A stretch of DNA of 64,000 nt, taken from the NCBI GenBank assembly GCA_963817335.1, contig CAWFNX010000005.1, positions 186,001 to 250,000 of the forward strand, given 5' to 3'. Of this stretch, positions 9,237 through 17,696 are shown in pieces. Every line of letters starts with the position of its first letter. The first letter of the stretch is position 1. The DNA is from AV40 sp963817335 (lineage in GTDB: Bacteria > Verrucomicrobiota > Verrucomicrobiia > Chthoniobacterales > UBA10450). The notes below the pieces were generated by a model. It did not search any database and had not been told where the DNA came from. It saw nothing but the letters and a program-made list of their open reading frames with translations. Made by a program: the position numbers and the translations under genes.

Positions 9237-10232
9237 ATGGAAGCTCAGGACGATTTAGTTGCGACGACTGTTGTCGAGCCGCCGTCCGTCTTGCGCTGGC
9301 GGACGATGGTGGCGGTACCGCTGGCTGCGGCATTCGCTTTTGGCGTGCATATGGTGATCGCAAAGAGCGAAGCGCCCCTAGAAACTCATTCCTATCGACT
9401 TCTTTTTGGTGAAGTCATTGGAGTATCGATTGTGCTCGCGCTCCTGCGCCGTTTTTCACCCGGATTGCGACGATGGATGGCGAATATGTGGCCAATCTTT
9501 ACCGCAGCCATCGTCACTCTTTGCGTTTGGGACGTCATCACGCTCGGTCTTCGAATTTTACCGCTCCCATACTTCCCCGGTCCTGCAGCTGTGCTGCGAA
9601 GCATGATCAACGATCGCGTGATGCTGCTCGATAGCACATGGCATTCATTGGCTTTGCTGTTGAGTGGTTACTCGCTCGGAGTAATCGCCGGCCTGTTGAG
9701 CGGAGTGTGCATTGGTTGGTCGGCTCCGATTCGGTATTGGGGAATGCCGATCCTAAAAGTTGTGGGTCCCATTCCGGCAACTGCCTGGATTCCGCTCGCG
9801 TTGGTGCTTTCGCCTTCCGCAATCGTTTCGTCCGCGGCGTTAATCGCGCTCGCCGTTTGGTTTCCGGTCACAATGCTTACTGCTTCAGGAATCTCTAATA
9901 CGCGGGCTGCGTATCTGGATGTCGCGCGCACTCTGGGCGCTGGTCCGCGTTATCTCATTTTCCGGGTCGCAATTCCTGCCGCCGTCCCGAATATCTTCAT
10001 CGGCCTGTTCATGGGACTAGGCGCGTCGTTTCTGACTCTGGTGGTGGCGGAATCGGTTGGAGTAAAATCTGGTCTCGGTTGGTATGTCAGTTGGGCCCAG
10101 GGCTGGGCGGAATACGGAAAAGTGTTTGCCGCTCTCATCATCATGGCGGCGTTCTTTTCGACTCTCATGACTTTGCTGTTCAAAATCAGGGACCGTGTGC
10201 TCGTCTGGCAAAAAGGAGTGATCAAATGGTAG
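9237..10232 (+). CDS. ABC transporter permease (SsuC/NrtB-like)
   Basis: A polytopic membrane protein with an N-terminal extension of about two helices (MVAVPLAAAFAFGVHMV and a second near residue 60), then the five-to-six-helix core of the binding-protein-dependent permease family. The ATPase-contact loop is recognisable as ARTLGAGPRYLIFRVAIPAAVP near residue 230. It lies between the substrate-binding lipoprotein and the ATPase, and its last 7 nt overlap the ATPase start, so translation is probably coupled. Confidence 0.88.
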   Translation: MEAQDDLVATTVVEPPSVLRWRTMVAVPLAAAFAFGVHMVIAKSEAPLETHSYRLLFGEVIGVSIVLALLRRFSPGLRRWMANMWPIFTAAIVTLCVWDVITLGLRILPLPYFPGPAAVLRSMINDRVMLLDSTWHSLALLLSGYSLGVIAGLLSGVCIGWSAPIRYWGMPILKVVGPIPATAWIPLALVLSPSAIVSSAALIALAVWFPVTMLTASGISNTRAAYLDVARTLGAGPRYLIFRVAIPAAVPNIFIGLFMGLGASFLTLVVAESVGVKSGLGWYVSWAQGWAEYGKVFAALIIMAAFFSTLMTLLFKIRDRVLVWQKGVIKW

Positions 10233-11011
10233 CGGCTGCCGAAATCGAAGCGGCCTCATTGATTGTCCGCAACGTTAAGAAAAGTTTTCCGGCACCGGAA
10301 AATCCGATTTCACGGCGACAAGTCCTGGATGACATCTCTTTTTTATTGTCGCCTGGCGAATTGGTCTCGCTGATTGGACCAAGCGGTTGCGGCAAGTCCA
10401 CCCTGCTTCGCCTCATCGCCGGCCTCGATTCCATCGACCAAGGCGATCTTCTTGTTGGCTCAGTTCGGATCACCGCGCCTAACGCGGAACGTGGCCTGGT
10501 TTTTCAAGATCCGAATCTTTTCCCATGGCTGACGGTTCGTCGCAACATCCAGGCTGGGCTCGTTGCACGTGGGCTTTTGCATGAGAAAAAACAGGAAGTC
10601 GATCAGTTCATCCGCCTGGTGGGGCTCGAAACATTTGCCAACGTTTATCCGCACCATCTGTCAGGTGGAATGGCCCAGCGCGCCGCGCTTGCACGGGCGT
10701 TGATCAATCATCCCAAAGTTTTGCTCCTGGACGAACCGCTGGGCGCGCTCGACGCATTCACCAGAATGCGAATGCAGGACGAAGTGCTTCGCATCTGGCA
10801 GGCGCGACGCACTACGATGCTTCTCGTCACGCACGATATCGACGAAGCGATTTACATGAGTGATCGAATCATGATCATGACACCGCGTCCGGGGCGGATC
10901 GAAAGAACCATCGATGTGTCTTTGAATCGTCCGCGACAACGCGACAGCTCCGACTTTTTGCGATTGCGCAGTGACATCCTGAACTTCCTTCACTTCGCGG
11001 GCACGAAGTAG
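10226..11011 (+). CDS. ABC transporter ATP-binding protein (SsuB/NrtD-like)
   Basis: The nucleotide-binding subunit of the importer. Walker A is GPSGCGKST (residue about 50), the Q-loop is in VFQDPNLFPW, the signature is LSGGMAQR, Walker B is VLLLDEPLGALD, and the switch histidine is in LLVTHDIDEA. FPW after the Q-loop is typical for the nitrate/sulfonate/taurine class. The ATG at 10226 is preceded by AAGGAG at 10213-10218 and overlaps the permease stop; the longer frame from 10079 is an artefact. Expression should follow the upstream two genes. Confidence 0.92.
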   Translation: MVAAAEIEAASLIVRNVKKSFPAPENPISRRQVLDDISFLLSPGELVSLIGPSGCGKSTLLRLIAGLDSIDQGDLLVGSVRITAPNAERGLVFQDPNLFPWLTVRRNIQAGLVARGLLHEKKQEVDQFIRLVGLETFANVYPHHLSGGMAQRAALARALINHPKVLLLDEPLGALDAFTRMRMQDEVLRIWQARRTTMLLVTHDIDEAIYMSDRIMIMTPRPGRIERTIDVSLNRPRQRDSSDFLRLRSDILNFLHFAGTK

Positions 11012-11100
11012 AAGATCGCGGGCTTGCCAAACCGTAGCCTTGGGGCAGTTCGCTGAAAGAATCGGTTTATATATGCCCGCCTTCGCGGACTCCGACGTGG

Positions 11101-11124
11101 CAATCCCGAAAGCTTTCGGGATTG
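11101..11124. terminator. Perfect 24-nt palindrome at the 3' end of tRNA-Thr
   Basis: The sequence between 11101 and 11124 is a perfect inverted repeat with arms CAATCCCGAAAG and CTTTCGGGATTG. It lies directly beyond the CCA end of the tRNA on the minus strand and about 90 nt after the ABC operon stop on the plus strand. It could end transcription from both sides, though neither side has a U-tract. Its contact with the tRNA end also makes a role in processing or integration possible. Confidence 0.45.
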
Positions 11125-11198
11125 GAGCCGGCAGACGGATTCGAACCGACGACCTGCTGATTACAAATCAGCTGCTCTACCAACTGAGCTATGCCGGC
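11123..11198 (-). tRNA. tRNA-Thr (anticodon TGT)
   Basis: The minus strand folds into a complete cloverleaf: acceptor GCCGGCA/TGCCGGC, D-arm GCTCAGTTGGTAGAGC, anticodon arm GCTGA-TTTGTAA-TCAGC, T-arm with GGTTCGAATCC, discriminator U and an encoded CCA (11125-11123). The anticodon is TGT at 11165-11163, reading ACA threonine codons. A 38-nt copy of its first 38 positions occurs at 15286-15323 in the same orientation, with a 2-nt swap in the D-arm. Confidence 0.95.
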
Positions 11199-11667
11199 GC
11201 TGCGCCATACGAAAGCCGCTTTTAGCTAATCCATCAAGAGCTTCTCATCATTCCGCGCACCCAAAAGGGAAAGCCATTGCCACGGCGCACCGAAACCGGC
11301 AGCAATGATAATCGTCTCGCTCGAGAGAACGGTAATAATTAGTTAAAACTTCCTTCATCAATTCCGGAGAAGGATGGCGAGATGAAAACAACGGCGGCAC
11401 TAACCTGAGGTTACGTCCTACACGTAAAAGGCTAGACATCCGTCCACCAGACTCGGTAGAAATACTCCAATCCGAATCGGCCAGCCGTTCCGGCGCTAGG
11501 GTTATAAGCGGGTCATCCGCTGAAATGACTTCCCTCTTCGGTTTCCGAAAGGAACAACCCGATATGAATCGAATCAGTTGGAATCGGCGCCACGTAACCT
11601 TGCGCGCGATTTCCGGCAGTACAGCTGTGAATGGCTGCAACTCAACTTCAACAACGAGATAGACCGT
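11199..11667. other. 469-nt stretch without a supported gene
   Basis: The left part of the putative island. A 130-codon minus-strand frame (11640-11248) exists but has no recognisable motifs, a residue pattern unlike a folded protein, and no ribosome site. I see no repeat or RNA structure. The promoter of the HYR-domain gene should lie in its right half. Confidence 0.5.
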
Positions 11668-14112
11668 ATGAAAAACAACGTTCCCGAATCCGGTTTTTTT
11701 ACCAATCGCATCTTATTGGCTTGGACACTTTGTTTGCTGGGCGCCTTCCTAGGCGTAGTTAGTTTGGCGACGCCCGGCGGTCAGCGCAGAGCTCTCGCCA
11801 CGTCCAATGCGACCTTGAATCAGACCAATACTACAACCGCATCGATGCCGTGCCCTGGTCCTGCGATCTGCGGGCAGACCTGTAGTCTCGACCCCTTTGG
11901 CACTCCCATCTACTGCTCAAATGGGCAATGTCAGTGCGCGCCTGGATACGACTTACAGAACGGAGTGTGCCAGCCGATCCAGCCCGAGGTCATCGGATCG
12001 GAGAACGTTAAACTATTCGGTGGCTATGATTGCCCGGGCATTTGCTCGGGAGCCGAGAACACCACATGGGCTTTTGTAGGCAGCATCTACAACGCCTTCG
12101 ACCTAGTACCCGTCCACGGAACGGCCCCGGGTGGCGAAGCGTTCATGCCGGTCTGGGGCTATCAGGCAAACCAATGTGGAGATCATGGAGTGGCGACGGG
12201 AGCAAGCTGCCAGGGCGGCAAAAATAACGGCATGACGTGCACCAGCAACAGTGATTGTCCGGGTGGCGCCTGCACTCCGCTTCAAACTTGGGCCGGATGC
12301 GCTCCGGATCCATTTCCATTCTGCTACGGGATCCAAGGGTCCGACCCCGACGGCTATCATTTCGATAGTTGTGACAACAGTGCCGGACAAGGGGACTGCG
12401 AGATTGACCCCTTGTCGTGCAACTCCAACACCGGCACATGCCTGACTTACTGCGAGGAAGGGATCAATCAAGGGTCTCCGCACCATCATGTAGACCCGGA
12501 TCCACGCTCGTCCGTAGGCCTATGTGATCTCTGCGGTGCGTCTACCTCCGACTTCACGAGTGCGTGGCCTTATACCGACGAGAGTTTCACATGCAATTTC
12601 CATATCAGCGGATTCGACGATCCGGCCAGAATCGACTTCCCGAACAATGTCATCGTCTATCGTGCCCCGATTCGATGGGAAGATACTATGAGTGGGCAAT
12701 TTACGTCGATCATCGACGACGATTGGACGTGGGATATGGAGAGCCAGGGACACGAACTCTTTGACACGGACGGGCCTGGGTATCTCTATCACAGCGGTTG
12801 TTCCGACGAAACGCATGGCCGTATACACGTTGAATTTTCTTCGGGCGAGGTGACGGACAATTTCACGGACGACGACTGGGGCCCCGCAAACCAATTTTGG
12901 CGGGTAATGCGCTGCGAGGTTGATTCAAGTTTTTGCCAAATTGGTCCAACAGGAGACAACGAAGGCAGTTGCTATCTGAAATCCCTTGTAAACCCGGCAT
13001 TGACGTGTCCACCGTCCGAGACGGTGGATGATGACTGTCAATGGCACGACAACATGGCGGTGGTCATCGGCGTCCCCAGTATCGATTGCGCTGATAATCC
13101 GTACCAAGGCACAGACGAGATTCATCCCATTTTGGCAATGGCGATCCGGATTCAGGAGTCCACCCCGGAGAACCCGCAACCCGAAAAATGGGCGTTCTTT
13201 TACCGGCAGCACGGTAGCACCGGTCCATGCGGGGGAGCGAATTATTCGCGGTGCCTCTCGAATTTCAAACTGCCGCTGGGGCTGCCTTCAGTTCCTGGTA
13301 ACGCCGTTCTCACGGGAGCTGATGTGCACGTGGAGTGGCATAAATGGGCGGACGAAACGTTCGGCTCCGGGTCGGACGACATCTCAGTCTGCGGCGCCAC
13401 AAGCGACGGTAGCGGCGCCGGCAGTACTAACTGCGTAAACAGCTTCGATCTTATAAACGGAGCCGTGCTGGACATCCATCTACCTCACAACGAAGACGGC
13501 GTCGTCGGGCTCGTTACGGTGACTCCCCACTACGATACCACACCACCCACGATCGCCTGCCCCGCCAACATCACTAAGCCGGCAGACCCCGGCAAGTGCA
13601 CGGCAGCGGTAACGTTCGCGCCGATGGCCTCGGACAACTGTGCCGTGAACAACGTCGTGTGCAATACACCGTCGGGCTCGGCGTTCCCGGTCGGGACGAC
13701 CACCGATACTTGCACGGCGACCGACCAGGCTGGCCAGACAACAAGCTGCAGTTTTAACGTGACTGTGGTCGACAACCAGCCGCCCATGATCAGCAACATG
13801 TCAGTTTCGCCCACCACGCTGTCGCCGCCGAACCACAAGATAGTCGACGTGGCGGTCAACTATACGGCGAGCGACAATTGCGGCGCGGTCACGTGTACGC
13901 TCAGCGGAACCAGCAACGAGCCCGACAACGGAATGGGCGACGGGGACACGGCTAACGACATCGTCCCCATCGATTCGCACCACATAGGGTTGCGAGCAGA
14001 GCGGTCAGGCGGCGGACACGGGCGCCTGTATACTATAACGAACACGTGCACCGACGCTCACGCAAACCCGACAACTGCAGCTGCTACGGTTTCGGTGCCT
14101 AAGGGGAAATAG
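11668..14112 (+). CDS. Large secreted cysteine-rich protein with C-terminal HYR domain
   Basis: The start is placed at ATG 11668, which gives MKNNVPESGFF and a long signal peptide (ILLAWTLCLLGAFLGVVSLA). The mature protein (about 780 residues) has 44 cysteines by my count. The N-terminal 110 residues hold a dense CxxC-rich, EGF- or TIL-like cluster (GQTCSLDP, SNGQCQCAPGYD). The middle region is rich in Asp, Trp and Cys with an HHHVDPDPRS motif and no family I know. Near residue 625 a HYR/Ig-like domain begins (TPPTIACPANITKP, SDNCAV), followed by a related module (DNQPPMISNMSVSP). Probably a surface or extracellular protein stabilised by disulfides. The DsbA-like gene follows 131 nt later in the same direction. 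Confidence 0.8.
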   Translation: MKNNVPESGFFTNRILLAWTLCLLGAFLGVVSLATPGGQRRALATSNATLNQTNTTTASMPCPGPAICGQTCSLDPFGTPIYCSNGQCQCAPGYDLQNGVCQPIQPEVIGSENVKLFGGYDCPGICSGAENTTWAFVGSIYNAFDLVPVHGTAPGGEAFMPVWGYQANQCGDHGVATGASCQGGKNNGMTCTSNSDCPGGACTPLQTWAGCAPDPFPFCYGIQGSDPDGYHFDSCDNSAGQGDCEIDPLSCNSNTGTCLTYCEEGINQGSPHHHVDPDPRSSVGLCDLCGASTSDFTSAWPYTDESFTCNFHISGFDDPARIDFPNNVIVYRAPIRWEDTMSGQFTSIIDDDWTWDMESQGHELFDTDGPGYLYHSGCSDETHGRIHVEFSSGEVTDNFTDDDWGPANQFWRVMRCEVDSSFCQIGPTGDNEGSCYLKSLVNPALTCPPSETVDDDCQWHDNMAVVIGVPSIDCADNPYQGTDEIHPILAMAIRIQESTPENPQPEKWAFFYRQHGSTGPCGGANYSRCLSNFKLPLGLPSVPGNAVLTGADVHVEWHKWADETFGSGSDDISVCGATSDGSGAGSTNCVNSFDLINGAVLDIHLPHNEDGVVGLVTVTPHYDTTPPTIACPANITKPADPGKCTAAVTFAPMASDNCAVNNVVCNTPSGSAFPVGTTTDTCTATDQAGQTTSCSFNVTVVDNQPPMISNMSVSPTTLSPPNHKIVDVAVNYTASDNCGAVTCTLSGTSNEPDNGMGDGDTANDIVPIDSHHIGLRAERSGGGHGRLYTITNTCTDAHANPTTAAATVSVPKGK

Positions 14113-14243
14113 AAACTGGATAGGTTGCATCGTTGATGCGCCTCCAACAATTGTGATGGACCGGATTAAAGAACAATCTCGCGCGCGCGAACTGTTACTG
14201 CGCCGAAAAGAAATAACTCAGCTGAAGAGAGGGGATGAATAGA

Positions 14244-15014
14244 ATGGACAACGACATAACCGACAAAACGTCAGTGCGAGTGCTACTCGCTATCCTTATC
14301 GGCGTCGCGGTCTTGATTGGGATTGCCAGCGTGAACCTATATGAGGTACGCCGGCAGCGGGCCGAGCTAAGCGATCGCCTGGCGCAGTTGGTCACGGCTA
14401 TCAATTCGCGACCGGCTTATCCCGCCGCGCCCGCGCGGCTATCCGGGCCCGATCCGGACAAAGTCTATACCGTGAATACAGCAGGCGCGCCCTTTGAGGG
14501 GCCGAAGTCGGCAGCGGTCACGATTGTCGAGTTCTCTGATTTTCAGTGTCCGTTCTGTGCGAGGGTCGATCCGACCGTCAAACAGCTTCAGGATGTTTAC
14601 AAAGACGAGGTACGGATCGTGTGGAAGCATTACCCACTCACCAGGATTCACCAGAACGCCATGGAAGCGGCGGTGGCAGCTGAGGCAGCACACAGCCAGG
14701 GGAAGTTTTGGCAGTTTCATGACAAACTCTTGGCGAGTCAAAGCAGGCTGTCGCCTGACCAGATCAGGCAGTACGCAAACGAACTCGGACTTGACGCAGC
14801 GAAGTTTGAAGCAGATCTCACGAGTCCTGAGATAAGGAAACGCATTAGCGATGACATGTCTGAGGCACAGCGCCTGGGCGTGGCCGGCACGCCGGCTTTT
14901 TTCGTCAACGGCCATTTCCTCAGTGGCGCCCAGCCGTTGGCAGGCTTTGCTAAAGTGATAAACTCGGAACTGCTACGCCTGAACCTGCCGATCCCGCCCG
15001 CCGCTGTGCAGTAA
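14244..15014 (+). CDS. Membrane-anchored DsbA-family thiol-disulfide oxidoreductase
   Basis: An N-terminal membrane anchor (VRVLLAILIGVAVLIGIASV) is followed by a linker and a thioredoxin-like domain with an inserted helical part. The active site is FSDFQCPFCARV (CPFC) near residue 105, and the cis-Pro loop is VAGTPAFFVNG. This is the DsbA/BdbD-like class that forms or shuffles disulfides outside the cytoplasm. The ATG at 14244 has a well-spaced GAGAGGGG ribosome site (14227-14234); ATG 14235 sits too close to it. As neighbour of a protein with 44 cysteines it is a plausible dedicated folding partner (inference). Confidence 0.88.
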   Translation: MDNDITDKTSVRVLLAILIGVAVLIGIASVNLYEVRRQRAELSDRLAQLVTAINSRPAYPAAPARLSGPDPDKVYTVNTAGAPFEGPKSAAVTIVEFSDFQCPFCARVDPTVKQLQDVYKDEVRIVWKHYPLTRIHQNAMEAAVAAEAAHSQGKFWQFHDKLLASQSRLSPDQIRQYANELGLDAAKFEADLTSPEIRKRISDDMSEAQRLGVAGTPAFFVNGHFLSGAQPLAGFAKVINSELLRLNLPIPPAAVQ

Positions 15015-15412
15015 CGGATTTCGAGCTGCTCGCTAATTATCGCGGACGATTACATCCCGCGAGTCGAACACCTTGGCCTCGTTTTTCCCCTACACGCACA
15101 GAAAGAAACGTGGAAGCTTAATCGGTCGCACCTACGGTTTTCTCTTCAAGAAAGAGCAGCGGCAATTTTTTGCTGCAAAACTGCGCAATTTAGTGAAACA
15201 GCACGAAAATCGGACTCGTTAGCGCTACCTCCGAAAAACACGCTCCGCAACGATATGAAGAGGTGCGCAAAAACTCGTTAGGCATTTACAAATCAGCTGC
15301 TTCACCAACTGAGCTATGCCGGCAAAAAAAAGTGCCTGCCCGCCTCGGCCCCATTCCGGCTCGGAGCGCCGGAAAGTAGCGCAAAGTCGACGGTCGAACA
15401 ACCGATGGAAAA
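15015..15412. other. 398-nt stretch with only the tRNA fragment
   Basis: Between the DsbA-like gene and the GT39-type gene I see no supported coding region. It holds the 38-nt tRNA-Thr copy (15286-15323) and, just before it, one TCGTTAGGC motif (15275-15283). It would contain the right boundary of the putative island. Confidence 0.5.
15286..15323 (-). repeat. tRNA-Thr 5'-half copy (possible att site)
   Basis: On the minus strand this repeats positions 1-38 of the tRNA-Thr at 11198-11161, from the acceptor 5' strand to the last base of the anticodon loop. The only change is GGTGAAGC for GGTAGAGC in the D-arm. Identity stops abruptly at the anticodon stem; neither flank resembles the flanks of the intact tRNA. 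It cannot form a tRNA. Confidence 0.8.
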
Positions 15413-16993
15413 TTATTGAGTGGCCGGTTTCCTGATGAAAATCGCACCGAGCAGATGATGAGGAGGCGTCAAATCTGGCCTGGCCGGCACGAGACCGGCG
15501 CGATCTTCCGTTTCTTTGATAAGCCACGTGTCCGGCAAAAATTTCTTCTGAAAATACAACAGACTCCATTCCGTGAAATACTGGTCGGTGTCCGGGTTAA
15601 AGAAAAGACCATTGGGCACGTAAACCGTCGCTCCGGGTTCGGCGCGTTGAATCTCGTCAGCCGCGGCGATCTGTTTCTCGCGAACGTTGCGATACGGACC
15701 ATAGAGCGGAAAAAGGAAAATGTACCGTGTCGCCGAAACCCGCTGTGCATAAAACAGAATTTCGGGCTCAGCACCGAAGACGAAAACGCGCTGATCCGGT
15801 GAAGTTACTTCGCCAAGCCGTGAAGCGAACTGCGGCATTTCGGCAAAAAAATTGCCGGGATAAATCTTTCTCACGGCATCGGCCGGCGAGTAAGAAAACC
15901 AAAACGGCCAAGCCGTTATGATTGGAAGAACCAAAAAGAGGATGCATAGCGCTGCCCGCGAAATCAATTTGCTGCGCCCGGTCTCACTCAACCGCTCGGC
16001 ACTGACAACGGCCGCCAATGCGATCGGAGGCAACAATTGCTGAAAATAGTGCGGGAAAAAGTAACCGCTCGCGCTCACACCAATACCGCTAGTGAGCAAC
16101 CAGCCCGTGAGAAAAGCGAACCACCTCGTTTCACCAATTCGTAGCAACGCGACCAAACCGACCAAACCAAAAATCCAGATCAACGACTCGGTGCGAGCCA
16201 GGGTAGACAACGTGTCGAAACACGAATGCACGCGATCGGACCACGTCATCGCGCCGACATATTCGAGGTTATGGGTTACAACGTTTTCAGTCAGCGCGGC
16301 GAGGCCGCCACCCATCCAAAAAAACATAGCGATTCCTCCTATTACGGTCAGAAGGCCAGCCCCGGACAAAGCAATGAATCGAAGCGCGTCGCGCCCACGT
16401 TTCTCTCGGCTGGTAAAAACCGGGTAGAGCGCGATCAATAGGAACCAGTTCACCGCGGCGACCTGCTTGAATGAGATCGCGATTGCGGTTAGCGCCCCGG
16501 CGAGGAAGATCGTCCACGTATTGTTCGGCTTTTCGAGTGATCTGAAGAAGGCGATTTGTGAAAGAATCAGTGGCAGCAGCATGAACAGCTCGGTGTTGGC
16601 CGCTGTTCCTTGAATGAGGGGATCTGCGGATAGAAACGCGAAGACGGCGGCTCCGACAAACGCCCAAAACTGATTGGTAAATCGCCGCGCCAGGAAAAAA
16701 ATCCCGCAAGCCGATGCGGCCGAAAACACAAGTGATGCAAGATGCACCCCGCGGATTGGGTTGAGCGGTAATGCCAGAGCCGCTCGATAAATCCAGAAAA
16801 TCGCCGGCGGTTTTTGATCGACCCAGTCGCGATATGGCAATTCGTTGTGCCCAAGTCGCCATCCGATGTAGGCGTATTCACCTTCGTCTCGTTCAAAGGG
16901 AATGCCCAGCATCGGGGTTCTAATCGCGGCCACCAGAACAACAAGGCCCGCGACAAGAAGAATTGTTTTTCGGACGGATTGCTGCGATCGCAA
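15413..16993 (-). CDS. Membrane glycosyltransferase, GT39/ArnT-like
   Basis: A 526-residue polytopic protein, about ten to twelve membrane helices, with the periplasmic first-loop acidic motif FERDEGEYAYIGW near residue 35 and RDWVDQKPPAIFW, typical of the PMT/ArnT-like family (polyprenyl-phosphate-sugar dependent). The last 120 residues form a soluble domain. The start is TTG 16993, 16 nt after the upstream GNAT stop, so it is the last gene of a three-gene minus-strand operon with the GT4 and GNAT genes. The acceptor and sugar are unknown; envelope glycan or lipid modification is likely. Confidence 0.82.
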   Translation of the reverse strand: MRSQQSVRKTILLVAGLVVLVAAIRTPMLGIPFERDEGEYAYIGWRLGHNELPYRDWVDQKPPAIFWIYRAALALPLNPIRGVHLASLVFSAASACGIFFLARRFTNQFWAFVGAAVFAFLSADPLIQGTAANTELFMLLPLILSQIAFFRSLEKPNNTWTIFLAGALTAIAISFKQVAAVNWFLLIALYPVFTSREKRGRDALRFIALSGAGLLTVIGGIAMFFWMGGGLAALTENVVTHNLEYVGAMTWSDRVHSCFDTLSTLARTESLIWIFGLVGLVALLRIGETRWFAFLTGWLLTSGIGVSASGYFFPHYFQQLLPPIALAAVVSAERLSETGRSKLISRAALCILFLVLPIITAWPFWFSYSPADAVRKIYPGNFFAEMPQFASRLGEVTSPDQRVFVFGAEPEILFYAQRVSATRYIFLFPLYGPYRNVREKQIAAADEIQRAEPGATVYVPNGLFFNPDTDQYFTEWSLLYFQKKFLPDTWLIKETEDRAGLVPARPDLTPPHHLLGAIFIRKPATQ

Positions 16994-17009
16994 ACCGGAA
17001 CGCTTTCGG

Positions 17010-17696
17010 CTAGCGCGAGCGCGACGTGACCCTTAGCGGCTCGGCGGTTTCCAAATTCTTGATCACGGTGCTCAGATAAACGGATTGGGGATAAAACGCC
17101 TTGTATTTCGTGATCTCGCCGCGGTTCAAAACTTTAAAGCCGTAACGTTCGAACATCATTTCTCCGCGGCGGCTCTCAAACGTGACAATTTGTCCATAAA
17201 CCCGCTTTTCCCCGCGCCGATAGAGATAGCTCAGGTAGGCACTCATCAACGCGCGGGTGGTCGACATTTTCCGCGCGTCCGGAAGCAGATTGATGTGAAA
17301 ATGCGGAACGCGGCGGGGCGCCGCCGGCACTTCTCGCCAGCCATGCGCCAGAGTCCAGAGAATGAACCGGCGGGACGCGGCGTTGTACCGAAAATAACGG
17401 GTCAGGGCCTTGAGAAAGAGCGAGATGTTCTGCCAGAACGAATAAAGCTGGTTGAGCAACGGCCGCCGTGACCCCAGCAGGTACCCGCGAATTTCGCCGT
17501 CAATCTCGACGACAAATGACGATTCCGGTTCCCAGTCGGTATAATAGGTGGTCAGGAAATCGGCAAACAACTGCCGATCTTCGTAAACCGGATCGATCGG
17601 CGTCCCGAGAAATCCGGTCTGGCAACATAACCGACGCACGGCCTCGCGGTCTGTTTTGCGATAGCCACGGATCGTAAAGGAGTTATCGCTGCTCAT
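17010..17696 (-). CDS. GNAT-family acetyltransferase-like protein
   Basis: The start ATG (17696-17694) overlaps the stop of the upstream glycosyltransferase as ATGA, so translation is coupled; this removes the first 16 codons of the open frame. The 228-residue product begins MSSDNSFTIRGYRKTDREAVRRL, a typical GNAT first strand-helix, and continues with SSFVVEIDGEIRGYLLGSR (strands 2-4) and a later FERYGFKVLNR segment matching the GNAT C-terminal motif. The acetyl-CoA pyrophosphate loop is poorly conserved. The operon setting suggests modification of a glycan or lipid precursor. Confidence 0.7.
   Translation of the reverse strand: MSSDNSFTIRGYRKTDREAVRRLCCQTGFLGTPIDPVYEDRQLFADFLTTYYTDWEPESSFVVEIDGEIRGYLLGSRRPLLNQLYSFWQNISLFLKALTRYFRYNAASRRFILWTLAHGWREVPAAPRRVPHFHINLLPDARKMSTTRALMSAYLSYLYRRGEKRVYGQIVTFESRRGEMMFERYGFKVLNRGEITKYKAFYPQSVYLSTVIKNLETAEPLRVTSRSR

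Larger units (their letters stand above)
11199..15323. mobile_element. Putative small genomic island between tRNA-Thr and a 5'-half tRNA copy
   Basis: The segment is bounded by the intact tRNA-Thr on the left and a 36/38-identical copy of its 5' half on the right, both in the same orientation, as expected for target duplication by site-specific integration. Inside are two plus-strand genes: the cysteine-rich HYR protein and the DsbA-like protein. Codon use looks different by eye, with more ATA, CTA and ACG than the neighbours. No integrase, relaxase or replication gene is visible, so it would be a remnant or a passively mobilised block. The identity block is the tRNA 5' half, whereas most integrases duplicate the 3' half, so I hold this loosely. 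Confidence 0.45.

Noticed and set aside
11248..11640. A 130-codon minus-strand frame at the left of the island
   Set aside because: No motif, no ribosome site, and a residue pattern unlike a folded protein.
15225..15569. A 114-codon minus-strand frame crossing the tRNA fragment
   Set aside because: It translates the tRNA copy and part of the GT39 gene out of frame.
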